From Desulfuromonadaceae bacterium UBA5613 (GTDB lineage Bacteria > Desulfobacterota > Desulfuromonadia > Desulfuromonadales > UBA2197), in the NCBI GenBank assembly GCA_002424625.1, contig DIKR01000023.1, positions 1 through 6,058 of the forward strand: DNA of 6,058 bases, given 5' to 3'. Below, in pieces: positions 5,751-6,058 of this stretch. Position numbers and translations under genes: made by a program. The notes under the pieces were generated by a model that was not told the origin of the DNA, did not search any database, and saw only the letters and a program-made list of their open reading frames with translations. Numbering within the stretch: position 1 is the stretch's first letter; every line of letters begins with the position of its first letter.

Positions 5751-6000
5751 CAAAGCGTTTGAGTTTTAAGGATAATGCAAGTGAGAAGGGCAAGTCAATC
5801 ACAGAAAATAGAGACTCGATGCACTTTATATGTTTTATGGCAGCGCTTTGTACGTCAGGATTAGCGTCAACTTTCCGCAAGGTCATAGTCTGTAGGGATT
5901 TAGGCGTGTTGTCCCCCTGGCGCTTGTCTGATTGGAAGGATGCAGTGGCCGACCGACTTTTCTTGGCGAAAGCACCTGCGTCAAAAGTCGCATCAACCAC
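5751..6000. other. Low-GC gap downstream of the tRNA, no confident gene
   Basis: Both strands are open for more than 90 codons: minus 5716-6000 from GTG, plus 5759-6037 from TTG. Neither start has a ribosome site, and neither product shows a recognisable domain. They are mirror images of one stretch, so at most one could be real. Base composition is lower in GC than the flanking genes. A short imperfect direct repeat (GGCGTGTTGTC at 5903-5913, GGCGCTTGTC at 5919-5928) is visible. No integrase or repeated tRNA end is seen. Confidence 0.5.
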
Positions 6001-6030
6001 AAAAAGAAAGAAGCCAGCCGGATGGCTGAC
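6001..6030 (-). terminator. Terminator of the tRNA transcript
   Basis: Bases 6013-6019 pair with 6024-6030 around the loop GGAT (one G-U wobble on the minus strand), followed on that strand by TTCTTTCTTTTT. The hairpin begins 14 bases after the CCA end at 6045-6047, a normal position for a tRNA terminator. Confidence 0.75.
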
Positions 6031-6044
6031 CTCTTGATTTTAAG

Positions 6045-6058
6045 TGGTGCCCAGAGCC
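6045..6058 (-). tRNA. Partial tRNA, 3' end only (possibly tRNA-Phe)
   Basis: The minus strand reads GGCTCTGGGCACCA from the window edge: the end of a T-arm (GGC), a seven-base acceptor strand (TCTGGGC), discriminator A and an encoded CCA. The matching 5' acceptor strand would be GCCCAGA, which resembles tRNA-Phe of related bacteria. The anticodon lies outside the window, so identity cannot be read. The terminator at 6001-6030 just downstream supports the call. Confidence 0.6.

Noticed and set aside
5716..6037. Two opposing frames of 94 and 92 codons
   Set aside because: Non-ATG starts, no ribosome sites, mirror-image composition. Kept as a finding about the region, not as genes.
6001..6058. 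tRNA end as an integration site of a mobile element
   Set aside because: No repeat of the tRNA 3' end and no integrase is visible in the window, so there is no evidence of an inserted element here.

Overview
The window looks like part of the chromosome of a Gram-negative anaerobe of the Desulfuromonadales/Geobacter type. That is an inference from gene content and style: a single-domain cold-shock protein with a long AT-rich leader, a cobalamin-binding-type radical SAM enzyme, several small cysteine-rich putative zinc proteins, and compact minus-strand operons in fairly GC-rich DNA separated by AT-rich gaps. No 16S gene or other decisive marker is present.

Almost everything is on the minus strand, so transcription runs from right to left. 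At the far right (6045-6058) is what looks like the 3' end of a tRNA, followed by its own terminator (6001-6030). Next comes about 290 bases of lower-GC DNA with no convincing gene. A hairpin-rich leader then precedes a 144-residue protein joining a four-cysteine zinc ribbon to a small Tudor/PcrA-tail-like domain (5196-5630), which ends at a strong terminator (5137-5168). A 633-residue B12-binding-type radical SAM protein (3185-5086) follows. A roughly 200-base leader region then precedes a cold-shock protein gene (2777-2977), closed by a perfect 16-bp hairpin (2717-2752).

Below that hairpin is a tight three-gene operon: an AIM24/TIGR00266 family protein (1865-2665), a membrane-anchored M48 metallopeptidase (768-1865, start overlapping the upstream stop as TGATG), and a small zinc-ribbon protein with a Cys/His-rich tail (489-749, 18 bases downstream). 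Its last codons collide with the only credible plus-strand gene, a 59-residue cysteine-rich protein (313-492). The two stop codons overlap. The left end (1-312) has no confident gene but ends in a perfect 9-bp minus-strand terminator hairpin (18-49).

Functionally, the operon suggests a membrane-associated proteostasis module of unknown substrate. The radical SAM enzyme is a stand-alone gene of unknown chemistry, with a C-terminal domain that resembles a PqqD-type winged helix. I see no CRISPR array, insertion sequence, integrase or phage gene.
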